Below, piece after piece: positions 1 to 5,951 of a DNA stretch of 5,951 nucleotides. Both the position numbers and the translations under genes were made by a program. Below the pieces are notes generated by a model that worked only from the letters and a program-made list of their open reading frames with translations, searched no databases and had not been told where the DNA came from. How positions within the stretch are numbered: the first letter of the stretch is position 1; every line of letters starts with the position of its first letter. The DNA lies in contig CAMWJT010000085.1 of the NCBI GenBank assembly GCA_947174625.1, positions 1 to 5,951 of the forward strand. The letters run 5' to 3'. Origin of the DNA: an uncultured Ruminococcus sp. Its GTDB lineage: Bacteria > Bacillota > Clostridia > Oscillospirales > Ruminococcaceae.

Positions 1-106
1 CGATATAGGCGGCATGCAGATAGAATCCCAAAACCTTGTCAAATGCTGTTGTTGTAATCCCCAACTGTACTTTTAGCAGGGAAATTTTTTCATCATGCGT
101 TAGCAT
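1..106 (-). CDS. Putative gp6-like head-tail connector protein, N-terminal fragment
   Basis: Only the first 35 codons are inside the window; the gene runs off the left edge. It starts at ATG 106-104 inside the end of the capsid gene, in a different frame, giving a 14-base overlap. The peptide begins MLTHDEKISLLKVQLGITTT and continues AFDKVLGFYLHAAYI. The pattern of a short helix, then LGIT-T, then a second helix with an acidic residue is typical of the N-terminus of small phage head-tail connectors (gp6-like family), which form a ring under the portal in HK97-type phages. The position directly after the major capsid gene is where this gene normally lies. No good Shine-Dalgarno sequence precedes the ATG, so translation probably depends on coupling to the capsid gene. 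The family call is an inference from a short fragment plus gene order; another small neck protein is possible. Confidence 0.68.
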   Translation of the reverse strand, partial: MLTHDEKISLLKVQLGITTTAFDKVLGFYLHAAYI

Positions 107-1472
107 TTGCAGTGTCTGTTGCGAATGTCATTGTCGCCGTCGGAGCTGTACCGCCAATAGAAACAGCAATGAATGCCTCTGGAATCACCGGAATGCCATC
201 ATAACGTGCCGTACCCTTAAACACGGTCTGATCTTCGATAAAACGGGTATGTTCAGACTGCGCCAGTTTCACGCCGGAGCGTTCCGCCAGGAGATACAAA
301 TCACCATAACCGCCAATAATAACATCATCAGGGATGAAATTCAGCTTTTCGATTGCACCGCCGATTACAGGCATTGTAGCAGTCTGTCCGGAAACAATCG
401 CACCGGCGCTGTTGATGGACATGGCGTTTGCAATCAGCTTTGTGTATGTCTTTGGATTCATAGCCCAGAACATCGCACCACTGCTGTAATCCGTGTTGAG
501 AACGCCTGTAGCAAGCACTAATTCCTGATACAGTTTCAGTCCGGTTGTGGTGCTGTCGATTGCTATCAGGTGCGTTGCGCTCAAATTCTTCCATGTTCTC
601 GCTGTTTCTGGGTAAGTGTCCGGCTCGCTTGCCTGTGCCAGGCGTGCGACAATGCCTAATGGCATTTTCTTGCCCGTTCCGTACAGAACAGCTTTATCAA
701 GGGCATAAGCGATAGATTTGGACAACGCCTGAATCAGCTCCGTTGCAAGATTGATATCAGAATCTTCCAAAATTGAGTTGCACATCGCAAAATAGCCGCC
801 GACTTTGTAGCCGTCTACCTCGACATTGTTGAATTTCAAGTTTAATTCGTTAAGTTTTCCGCAAGCTTCTGTCCATACAGCTTCGGGGATCGAACCCATG
901 ATATTCTGACGTGCCTTGCCCGGAACATGGACACGATTCAGATATTTCAGCAATTTGGAGTATGCCAGGATATTCTGGCGGATCAGTCCGAGCATCACTT
1001 CCGGGATTGTCAGCGATGCACCGGAAATGCTCCGTTTTTCCCTGATGCACGTTCTGACATGTTGGAGCATGTCTCTGACTTCCTGATTCCTGAAGAATGC
1101 CTCCCTCTCCTGCATATTCATGCCAAAAAACGCCTTGTTTGCTGTCGTTGTCATATAGGATTCCCTCACTTCCGGCTGTTTCCGTTCCAGATTTGCAGAA
1201 CGCTGTTTTGTCTCCAGGTCTGCAAGATCCTGTTCCAGATCAGCAATTTCTTTTTTCAATGTAGTTGTCTGTAATTCATGATTTCTCTTTTCCGTCTCGA
1301 ATGCGTCAACAGCATTTTCTACGGCGGTGCGTTCTTCTTCTGTCTGTACTTCGGCAATAGACTGCTCCAGTTCTGTTTCACGGATCTGCAAATTTTCCGC
1401 TGTTTTTTGCAATTCTTCCAGAATTTTCTTCTTGTCATCCAACTTTTTTCTCAGCATTAATGCTTTCAGCAT
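93..1472 (-). CDS. HK97-family major capsid protein with N-terminal delta domain
   Basis: This 459-residue protein forms the phage head shell. Residues about 10-95 are charged and heptad-like (rich in E, K, L and Q), a predicted coiled coil that matches the delta or scaffold domain of HK97-type capsid proteins. That domain is normally removed by the prohead protease encoded just upstream. The HK97 fold follows: IPEAVWTEACGKL at 195-207, the E-loop/A-domain region with ILEDSDINL at 234-242, and the typical ALDKAVLYGTGKKMPLGIV at 257-275. Near the C-terminus is the common pattern FKGTARYDGIPVIPEAFIAV at 418-437. The last 20 or so residues are a simple Thr/Ala-rich tail. ATG 1472 is well supported by AAAGGAG seven bases upstream. 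The gene overlaps the protease by 7 bases and the downstream connector by 14. The length fits a full capsid with uncleaved delta domain, so no separate scaffold gene is expected. The exact cleavage point, probably near residues 100-115, cannot be read from sequence alone. Confidence 0.95.
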   Translation of the reverse strand: MLKALMLRKKLDDKKKILEELQKTAENLQIRETELEQSIAEVQTEEERTAVENAVDAFETEKRNHELQTTTLKKEIADLEQDLADLETKQRSANLERKQPEVRESYMTTTANKAFFGMNMQEREAFFRNQEVRDMLQHVRTCIREKRSISGASLTIPEVMLGLIRQNILAYSKLLKYLNRVHVPGKARQNIMGSIPEAVWTEACGKLNELNLKFNNVEVDGYKVGGYFAMCNSILEDSDINLATELIQALSKSIAYALDKAVLYGTGKKMPLGIVARLAQASEPDTYPETARTWKNLSATHLIAIDSTTTGLKLYQELVLATGVLNTDYSSGAMFWAMNPKTYTKLIANAMSINSAGAIVSGQTATMPVIGGAIEKLNFIPDDVIIGGYGDLYLLAERSGVKLAQSEHTRFIEDQTVFKGTARYDGIPVIPEAFIAVSIGGTAPTATMTFATDTANANA

Positions 1473-2041
1473 GTTTTTGCTCCTTTCAGCTTGTTTTGCA
1501 TGGCTTCACGCCATTTGTCTAATTTCCGGCTCTGGATGGCTTCATAATCCTTCTGTCGGGCATGGATTTCTGTTTGTTCGTATGCCGGGAATGTCACACA
1601 ACTGACTTCGTGCAATTTCACGGCATTGATCGTCCAGTGCGTTGATCCATCCTCACGCTTCGTGACTGTTTCATCCAGGATCTCAAACCCAAAAGAACAC
1701 TGCGACACGTCACCACGTTTTACACGTTCGTAAATGTTCATAGCGTCGCTGTCATGGGGATTAATACGAATTTTGCCCCATAATCCGTGTTCATCTTCTC
1801 TCAATTCCAACGTACCAGCTGCTGTCCGTCCAAGGACAAGCGTAGCATCATGATTAATTAAAGCACGGATGTCTGCCTGCAACGCATCCTGAAACGTTCC
1901 TGGAGCGATACTTTCGCTCAGTCCGCTACAGATGTGATAATCGCTGTTAAAAACTGCAAAATAGCCCTCAATCACTGGCTCTTCATTCTCAGCTCTGGTC
2001 TGAAACTTCGTCTCAGCTGTTATCCGATGTTCCGTCTTCAT
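1466..2041 (-). CDS. HK97-family prohead protease (peptidase S78-like)
   Basis: A 191-residue serine protease that acts inside the immature head, where it digests the capsid delta domain and then itself. Family signatures are visible in order: EGYFAVFNS at 25-33, ESIAPGTF at 43-50, the histidine motif ALINHD at 60-65 (candidate catalytic His64), the serine region GDVSQCSFGF at 110-119 (candidate catalytic Ser113 or Ser116), and EVSCVTFPAYEQTE at roughly 147-160. Length is usual for the family. The start is ATG 2041, with AAAGGAG only three bases upstream, which is close but strong. The gene overlaps the portal by 29 bases and the capsid gene by 7, the usual portal-protease-capsid order. The C-terminal tail (KLKGAKTC) also carries the capsid ribosome binding site. 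Which serine is catalytic is inferred from motif position. Confidence 0.93.
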   Translation of the reverse strand: MKTEHRITAETKFQTRAENEEPVIEGYFAVFNSDYHICSGLSESIAPGTFQDALQADIRALINHDATLVLGRTAAGTLELREDEHGLWGKIRINPHDSDAMNIYERVKRGDVSQCSFGFEILDETVTKREDGSTHWTINAVKLHEVSCVTFPAYEQTEIHARQKDYEAIQSRKLDKWREAMQNKLKGAKTC

Positions 2042-3227
2042 CAGCTCCTTTCAGTTTCTTTTGTTTGCCACTCATGCTATAAGGGATATAATTTTCCAGG
2101 ATTCGTAATTCGTCCAGTCCATCCAGTGGTGACATTCCGATTCTGTCCCGGACTTCGTTCCCGGTAACAAAGCCCCTGTCTGATAGATTTCCGAAAACTT
2201 CCGAAATTGTCTGCAAATCCCAGTCATAGAGCGATAAAATATTGAATTTTATATACCATTTCGGCGAAAAGATCAATTTTCTGGTAAATTCCTGTTGAAT
2301 CCCTGTTACAATGGATTTCACAGTTGTATTTACAAAGGCATTCCATGCGTCTTTGGAATATTCGCCAATCCCTAGCAAAAACGGTGGTATTCCCAGAATA
2401 GATGCCACTGTTCGCTTGTCCAGCTCCACCACATCCGCAATCGCCAAATCTCCAAGAGATAACGGTCGAATCTGTTCCACCTGAAACTGTTCCGCAGGAA
2501 TCAGCCACGGTTCGCCCACGTTGCCAGATGCAACATAGCTGTCCAACAGTTTTTTCCTGCCTGATGGGTTTGCAAACTCTTCCGTCAGAGCATCTACTTT
2601 CACAATCAGGGACGGTTTCCATTTGGATTCCATAAATGCTTTTTCGGTTGCCACTGCCTGTTTCAGATTATCCGCAATATCTCGTAATGATACCCGGACA
2701 CCCTGCCCGATCCACGGTTGATATTCGTCCGGATTCATTGTAAAATGCAGTAATTCGTCCGGTGAATAGGGAATACCATCAATCAGAATCTGATAGCCAT
2801 AGTTTTCCGGTCGGAAAGAGACCCGGTAAGGCGGAACAGGTTCTAAATCATCCAGCAGACCCCCGGAAGTCCGGACACGGACGACAGAATTGCCATGTCC
2901 GTAAAGCAACAGATTCATGACAAGTGTCTCAATGAATGTTTTACGGGTCATGTATCTGCACGGCGAAATATCAATTTTTCGTGATAATTCGTTGATGACT
3001 CGTTTATCTCCGTTTTCGCCGTTTTCCATCAGATAAATTGTCAACGTTCCGATTAATTCTGCAATCCGACGACATCCGGTCATAATTTCCGGGTTGTGTG
3101 CAAGAGACGTGTAACCAGGCACACATAACAGATCCTGTGCTGTGTCAGACAGCAAAAACACGCCATTTCTTTTTTGTGATGTATCTCGACTGGATTTTTC
3201 ACGTTTTTTCTTGTCTTTTTTACTCAA
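2013..3227 (-). CDS. HK97-family phage portal protein
   Basis: The portal is the dodecameric ring at the one special vertex of the head; DNA enters and leaves through it and the terminase docks on it. Family features include YTSLAHNPEIMTGCRRIAEL near the N-terminus, the core LLLYGHGNSVVRV followed by DDLEPVPPYRV, the region ELLHFTMNP, and the strongly typical VASILGIPPFLLGIG. A C-terminal GNEVRDRIGMSPLDGLDE matches the usual N-E-R-...-G-P-hinge motif. About 404 residues is normal for the family. There is no ATG near the start. I chose TTG 3227-3225, which overlaps the terminase stop as TTGA and has AAGGGAG with an 11-base gap. GTG 3239-3237 (four codons longer) is the alternative, but GGGA directly touches it. 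The first 25 residues are very basic (many Lys and Arg). The C-terminal tail is acidic and holds the protease ribosome binding site. Confidence 0.93.
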   Translation of the reverse strand: MSKKDKKKREKSSRDTSQKRNGVFLLSDTAQDLLCVPGYTSLAHNPEIMTGCRRIAELIGTLTIYLMENGENGDKRVINELSRKIDISPCRYMTRKTFIETLVMNLLLYGHGNSVVRVRTSGGLLDDLEPVPPYRVSFRPENYGYQILIDGIPYSPDELLHFTMNPDEYQPWIGQGVRVSLRDIADNLKQAVATEKAFMESKWKPSLIVKVDALTEEFANPSGRKKLLDSYVASGNVGEPWLIPAEQFQVEQIRPLSLGDLAIADVVELDKRTVASILGIPPFLLGIGEYSKDAWNAFVNTTVKSIVTGIQQEFTRKLIFSPKWYIKFNILSLYDWDLQTISEVFGNLSDRGFVTGNEVRDRIGMSPLDGLDELRILENYIPYSMSGKQKKLKGADEDGTSDNS

Positions 3228-4954
3228 TCTCCGAACCACTCCCTTGCTTTCTGACTCCGCTGCATGTTATCCAGATAACAGCAGCAGGCGAAGACGGACG
3301 CATCAAATAAATCTATCCTGTCTTGCTTTCCAATTTTTTCGTACTGAATCATGTCGTCTGTTTTCTCGATTGCATGGACATTATTCACGCAATACTCATA
3401 TGCTTCCGAGTGCATATAGTACAAATTTCCATCTTTTGCAGATTTTTCGATATGTCGGAAACCCTCGGACTTTCGCCAGAAATATTGCGGCATATCTATA
3501 ATATTGAATCCAGCTTTCTGCATCCCAAAGAAATATTCCCGGCAGAATTTCCGGTCATGGGCTACTTGTCTGATTCTGAATCCGGATTTTTTCATCTGAA
3601 TAAACCAGTTAATTATGTCTGCCTGGTTGACTGTCGAAGAATTGCACATTGTTAGCCAACCATCTTCTTCCCAGCCAAACAAGGGAATGTGATCTTCTTC
3701 CGCCTTGCTATATGCCGCTACTCTTGGAAAGAATGCATGTGTGATAATAATATCTGTTTCCTGATACTGTCCAAATAAGGCGGCTGCTGTTAAGTCATGC
3801 ATTTTAGACAAATCTGCACCGCCATACCAGTTGATCGGCAATTTTGCTAATTGTTCCAACGTCCAGTTATAATTCTGATCGCTTGCCTTAAATTCTTGCA
3901 GATCAAAATACGCCCTGGAGGCTGAAACGTAGATATTCAGAGAACGGCTCAGGAAATCTCCACGCTTCTGTGGATCATTCTGTGCCTGTAATGCTTCATT
4001 CAGAATGTCTTTCGGACGGATCGTAATCCCATAGGACAAATTTGCTTTCTGGATCTGGATCGGATTTGTGTAATCCACATTCCCCTTTGCATCCTGATCC
4101 GCACGGGCAACAAATGAAAAAAATGCATCATCCTGCACAACACCGTTCACAACTTTGACAGCGTATTCCATGTGACGATAGCCAAAGCTATTGACATCAT
4201 CCCCGGCAGTCGTGATACCGACCATTAGCTTATTGGTATAGGCTTTCATGGCTTCTTTAAAACGTGTGTACTGTGCCTGTTTCTTGTAAGCGGCTACCTC
4301 GTCTGCAATCGCAAAATTACAATTGAATGAATCCTGTTTGTCCGGATTGCTAGCCAGTGCCTGGATAGCAATAGAACCAATAATATTTCCATTCTCATCC
4401 GGAAAATTTCCAGTGATCGAATGTTCAAAGCTGTTGTCACGAATCCGAAAAGAATCGGCAAGTCCTGCGTGTTGCATATTGAATTTTAAGAAGTTAAAGC
4501 TTTCCATTGCTTGCTTCAACGCCGCTGCCACAATGTATACTTTTGCGCCACTTTTTCTTTGGAGCAGACTGACAGCCCATGCCAGAGCAGCAATAAAACT
4601 TGTTTTGCTGTTCTTTCGGGCAACCATGATAAATGCTTCTTTGTAGCGGCGTTCTTCCGTGCCTTTATAGTAAAACCCAAAAAGATTCACGACACAGAAT
4701 ATTTCCCAGTCCATCAACTCAAATGGCTGACCTAGCAAAGGTGTTCCGTCTAATCGTTCACCCTGTGGAAATACAAGCGTCCGCTGCATGACCTCAATTA
4801 GATATTGCGGATCATGGTCTCGGTATTCAATGTCATCCCGTTTTAGGTCTTCCTGGTAACGTTTGCACATAGCAACAATTTCAGCACCAACAATTCTTTT
4901 GCCAGAAATGCAATCTTCTGCAAATCTGTCTGCAATTGCTTTATAGTCCGTCAA
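3224..4954 (-). CDS. terL: Phage terminase large subunit (Terminase_1 type)
   Basis: This 576-residue DNA-packaging motor cuts the concatemer and drives DNA into the prohead through the portal. The N-terminal ATPase half has an adenine-binding-like region (LLGQPFELMDWE at 73-84), a variant Walker A at 112-119 (ARKNSKTS), a Walker B at 214-219 (FAIADE, with Asp218 and catalytic Glu219) and the coupling motif GITTAG at 246-251. The RNase H-like nuclease half shows GGADLS with Asp381, AHDRKF with Asp467, and the final acidic cluster DRIDLFDAS (Asp545, Asp548, Asp551), all candidate metal ligands. Length is normal for the family. The start is TTG 4954-4952: an in-frame TGA lies just upstream and the next ATG is codon 29, which would remove conserved N-terminal sequence (SGKRIVGAEIV). 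It overlaps terS by 14 bases with no clear ribosome binding site, so it is probably translated by coupling to terS. Confidence 0.96.
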   Translation of the reverse strand: MTDYKAIADRFAEDCISGKRIVGAEIVAMCKRYQEDLKRDDIEYRDHDPQYLIEVMQRTLVFPQGERLDGTPLLGQPFELMDWEIFCVVNLFGFYYKGTEERRYKEAFIMVARKNSKTSFIAALAWAVSLLQRKSGAKVYIVAAALKQAMESFNFLKFNMQHAGLADSFRIRDNSFEHSITGNFPDENGNIIGSIAIQALASNPDKQDSFNCNFAIADEVAAYKKQAQYTRFKEAMKAYTNKLMVGITTAGDDVNSFGYRHMEYAVKVVNGVVQDDAFFSFVARADQDAKGNVDYTNPIQIQKANLSYGITIRPKDILNEALQAQNDPQKRGDFLSRSLNIYVSASRAYFDLQEFKASDQNYNWTLEQLAKLPINWYGGADLSKMHDLTAAALFGQYQETDIIITHAFFPRVAAYSKAEEDHIPLFGWEEDGWLTMCNSSTVNQADIINWFIQMKKSGFRIRQVAHDRKFCREYFFGMQKAGFNIIDMPQYFWRKSEGFRHIEKSAKDGNLYYMHSEAYEYCVNNVHAIEKTDDMIQYEKIGKQDRIDLFDASVFACCCYLDNMQRSQKAREWFGD

Positions 4955-5309
4955 GATCGTTCAGCACTTTCGACAATTCTTTTAGTCCAGATTCAGACTG
5001 CGTGACAGTTTCGCCGATTGCTTTCAGCCCCTTAGGTGTCAATCCCAGATCACGCCAATAGGCTAATGCTGTTGCATTCAGTTTGTCCCACAATGTAATT
5101 AATGGATTCTGCACGACATTCTTTGCACCACGGTCGGAAACTTTCGTTATCATCAACTGCTTGCCCTCTTGCCGGAACTGTTTGTATGCTGCATCTCGTT
5201 CTTGCAGAATCGCCGCAAGATCAGCGATCACAGAGTCGAACGCAGGCTGATATGTGCCGACTTCCATGGTTTGCTCTTTGATTATTTTTTTCCATCTTGT
5301 CGCCGTCAT
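4941..5309 (-). CDS. terS: Phage terminase small subunit, P27-like
   Basis: A 122-residue DNA-recognition subunit of the packaging enzyme; such proteins form a ring that binds the cos or pac region and brings in TerL. The middle has helical segments (FDSVIADLAAILQERDAAYK at 24-43), followed by a short linker and KNVVQNPLITLWDKLNATAL at 63-82. It ends with YWRDLGLTPKGLKAI at 84-98. The N-P-...-L-...-LGLTP pattern is characteristic of P27-type small terminases. I chose ATG 5309-5307 because AGGAG (5324-5320) lies 10 bases upstream. An in-frame GTG at 5318-5316 is only one base from AGGAG and is less likely. The frame stays open upstream into the HNH gene, but no supported start is there and the extra residues do not look like a domain. 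The end overlaps terL by 14 bases. The specific subfamily rests on motif recognition. Confidence 0.88.
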   Translation of the reverse strand: MTATRWKKIIKEQTMEVGTYQPAFDSVIADLAAILQERDAAYKQFRQEGKQLMITKVSDRGAKNVVQNPLITLWDKLNATALAYWRDLGLTPKGLKAIGETVTQSESGLKELSKVLNDLDGL

Positions 5310-5427
5310 CTGTTTCACGCTCCTAGGGAATTTTGGGGGGGATTTTTCAGAAAATTTTCTTGTGTATATAAAACTCCCTGCTCTCCGGTCTCCGGCAGCC
5401 CGTATTTTTTTAAAACAGCAGGGGGGA
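5310..5427 (-). other. Non-coding gap between HNH and terS, candidate cos region
   Basis: This is the only non-coding stretch longer than 10 bases in the window. It holds a 7-G run (5335-5341) and a 6-G run (5421-5426), both part of the direct repeat GGGGGGAT (5336-5343 and 5421-5428). It also holds a perfect 12-base palindrome AGAAAATTTTCT (5349-5360), a tandem TCTCCGG pair (5382-5388 and 5389-5395), and an inverted repeat CCCTGCT/AGCAGGG (5376-5382 and 5417-5423). In many cos phages with an HNH gene beside the terminase, the cohesive-end site lies next to terS, so this is the best local candidate. The repeats are directly visible; the cos role is an inference, and the cut points cannot be placed. 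Confidence 0.45.
5320..5324 (-). promoter_or_regulatory. Ribosome binding site that fixes the terS start
   Basis: On the minus strand this reads AGGAG. It is 10 bases from ATG 5309 and one base from GTG 5318. The spacing favours the ATG and argues against the much longer open frame that begins inside the HNH gene. Confidence 0.7.
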
Positions 5428-5679
5428 TCACCAACGTTTGCCGCCTTTTTCCGGATGTCGCTTGTTGTGACATTCCGCACAAAGACTAATCAAATTATCC
5501 GGTTGAAATGCAAGCTCTGGATGTTCATCCAGGTGCTGAATGTGATGCACTGTTATGGCTTGCCTGATTCGTCCATACCGTTTACAATCCTGACACTGAT
5601 AACCATCACGCCGGAGAATCACAAGCCGTTTTTTCTTCCATGTGGATGATTGATAGAATGCAGGACGATTCTCACTCAT
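5428..5679 (-). CDS. Phage HNH endonuclease linked to terminase
   Basis: A complete 83-residue HNH nuclease. It has a first zinc pair C29-x2-C32 (YQCQDCKRYG), the HNH core VHHIQHL with His45-His46, Asn62 in PDNLISL, a second zinc pair C67-x2-C70, and the final His in CHNKRHP (His71, Asn72 and His75). All expected ligand and catalytic positions are present. In HK97-like phages, HNH proteins encoded beside the terminase are needed with TerL for specific cutting at cos and for head morphogenesis; here the same role is inferred from position. ATG 5679 is preceded by GAGG with a 7-base gap, and this site overlaps the stop codon of the toxin gene. The two genes are nine bases apart and are probably co-transcribed. 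A free-standing homing HNH is less likely given its small size and location. Confidence 0.92.
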   Translation of the reverse strand: MSENRPAFYQSSTWKKKRLVILRRDGYQCQDCKRYGRIRQAITVHHIQHLDEHPELAFQPDNLISLCAECHNKRHPEKGGKRW

Positions 5680-5688
5680 AATACAACC

Positions 5689-5951
5689 TCACCAGTTTGT
5701 AATAGCTAAACTTGTCTTCAAGGCTTCGTCAATTCTCCGCATGTCGGAGCTGTCCAGCGTGGTTATGTATTGCCTCAGTCTGTGAATTGAAATTGTCCGG
5801 ATCTGTTCCAGAAGAACACAGGACGACACTTTGAACCCTTTGTTAATTTGAACATGCGTCGGCAAATATTTCTTTGTAGCAGATGATGTAATCAACGCTA
5901 CAATTGTTGTCGGTGAATAACGATTACCCATATTGTTCTGAATCACGACCG
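5689..5951 (-). CDS. MazF/PemK-family mRNA interferase toxin, C-terminal part
   Basis: The gene enters from the right edge; about 87 C-terminal residues are visible. They match the MazF/NdoA family closely: VVIQNNMGNRYSPTTIVALI, then the Thr in ALITSS that corresponds to the catalytic Thr48 of B. subtilis MazF, then LPTHVQI, VLLEQIRTI with HRL, and the family C-terminal helix RRIDEALKTSLAI. Family members of about 115 residues would have some 27-28 further N-terminal residues, including the catalytic Arg, beyond the window. GTG 5946 is an internal Val codon of the family, not the start; the frame is open to the edge. Such toxins cut single-stranded mRNA at specific short sequences and are held in check by an antitoxin, which is not visible here. 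The stop TGA overlaps the HNH ribosome binding site. Activity cannot be judged because the N-terminus is missing. Confidence 0.88.
   Translation of the reverse strand, partial: VVIQNNMGNRYSPTTIVALITSSATKKYLPTHVQINKGFKVSSCVLLEQIRTISIHRLRQYITTLDSSDMRRIDEALKTSLAITNW

Noticed and set aside
83..97. A-run next to tandem TGA codons at the capsid end as a programmed frameshift site
   Set aside because: The downstream frame has its own ATG at 106, and the run does not form a standard slippery heptamer in the capsid frame before the stop.
36..521. Long plus-strand open frame opposite the capsid gene, and similar ones elsewhere on the plus strand
   Set aside because: They lie opposite well-identified phage genes, have cysteine-rich or compositionally odd translations and no family motifs.
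5363..5368. TATACA on the minus strand as a -10 box for a terS promoter
   Set aside because: No convincing -35 element lies about 17 bases upstream, and the sequence is AT-rich enough for chance matches.
5376..5423. Inverted repeat CCCTGCT/AGCAGGG as an intrinsic terminator after HNH
   Set aside because: The stem is only 7 bp with a 34-base loop, and no U-run follows it on the minus strand.
5310..5480. An N-terminal extension of terS from GTG 5480 inside the HNH gene, adding 57 residues
   Set aside because: No ribosome binding site supports it, it would overlap the HNH gene by 53 bases, and the extra residues are low in family-like features. ATG 5309 with AGGAG is a better start.
1..5951. 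A novel defence system, CRISPR array, tRNA or insertion sequence
   Set aside because: All frames of substance are explained by packaging, head and toxin genes; I saw no spaced repeats, cloverleaf or transposase.

Overview
The window reads as the packaging and head-assembly module of a tailed phage or prophage, with every gene on the minus strand, so the biological order runs from high to low coordinates. Low-to-moderate GC, strong AAAGGAG/AGGAG ribosome binding sites, a B. subtilis-like MazF/NdoA toxin and the HNH-TerS-TerL-portal-protease-capsid order all suggest a siphovirus-type HK97-fold phage of a Firmicutes host, probably a clostridial one. The host call is an inference from general style, because no host gene is present.

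Layout in transcription order. At the right edge is the C-terminal part of a MazF/PemK-type toxin, cut by the window end. Nine bases later comes a small HNH endonuclease of the kind that works with HK97-type terminases. A 118-base non-coding gap with G-runs, a palindrome and short repeats follows; it is the best place in the window for a cos (DNA-end) site. Then come a P27-like small terminase, a Terminase_1-type large terminase, an HK97-family portal, an S78-type prohead protease, and a major capsid protein with an N-terminal coiled-coil delta domain. The left edge holds the first 35 codons of a short gene that looks like a gp6-like head-tail connector.

How the genes work together. TerS recognises the DNA and TerL pumps it through the portal into the prohead. 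HNH probably assists the terminase cut at cos. The capsid protein assembles using its delta domain as built-in scaffold, the protease removes that domain, and the connector would start the neck. From terS onward every junction overlaps (14, 4, 29, 7 and 14 bases). Large terminase and portal lack a usable ATG and probably start at TTG, so this is a tightly packed, probably translationally coupled operon.

No clearly undescribed system is visible. The points most worth a second look are the toxin gene fused in layout to the packaging operon, the candidate cos region, and the non-ATG coupled starts.
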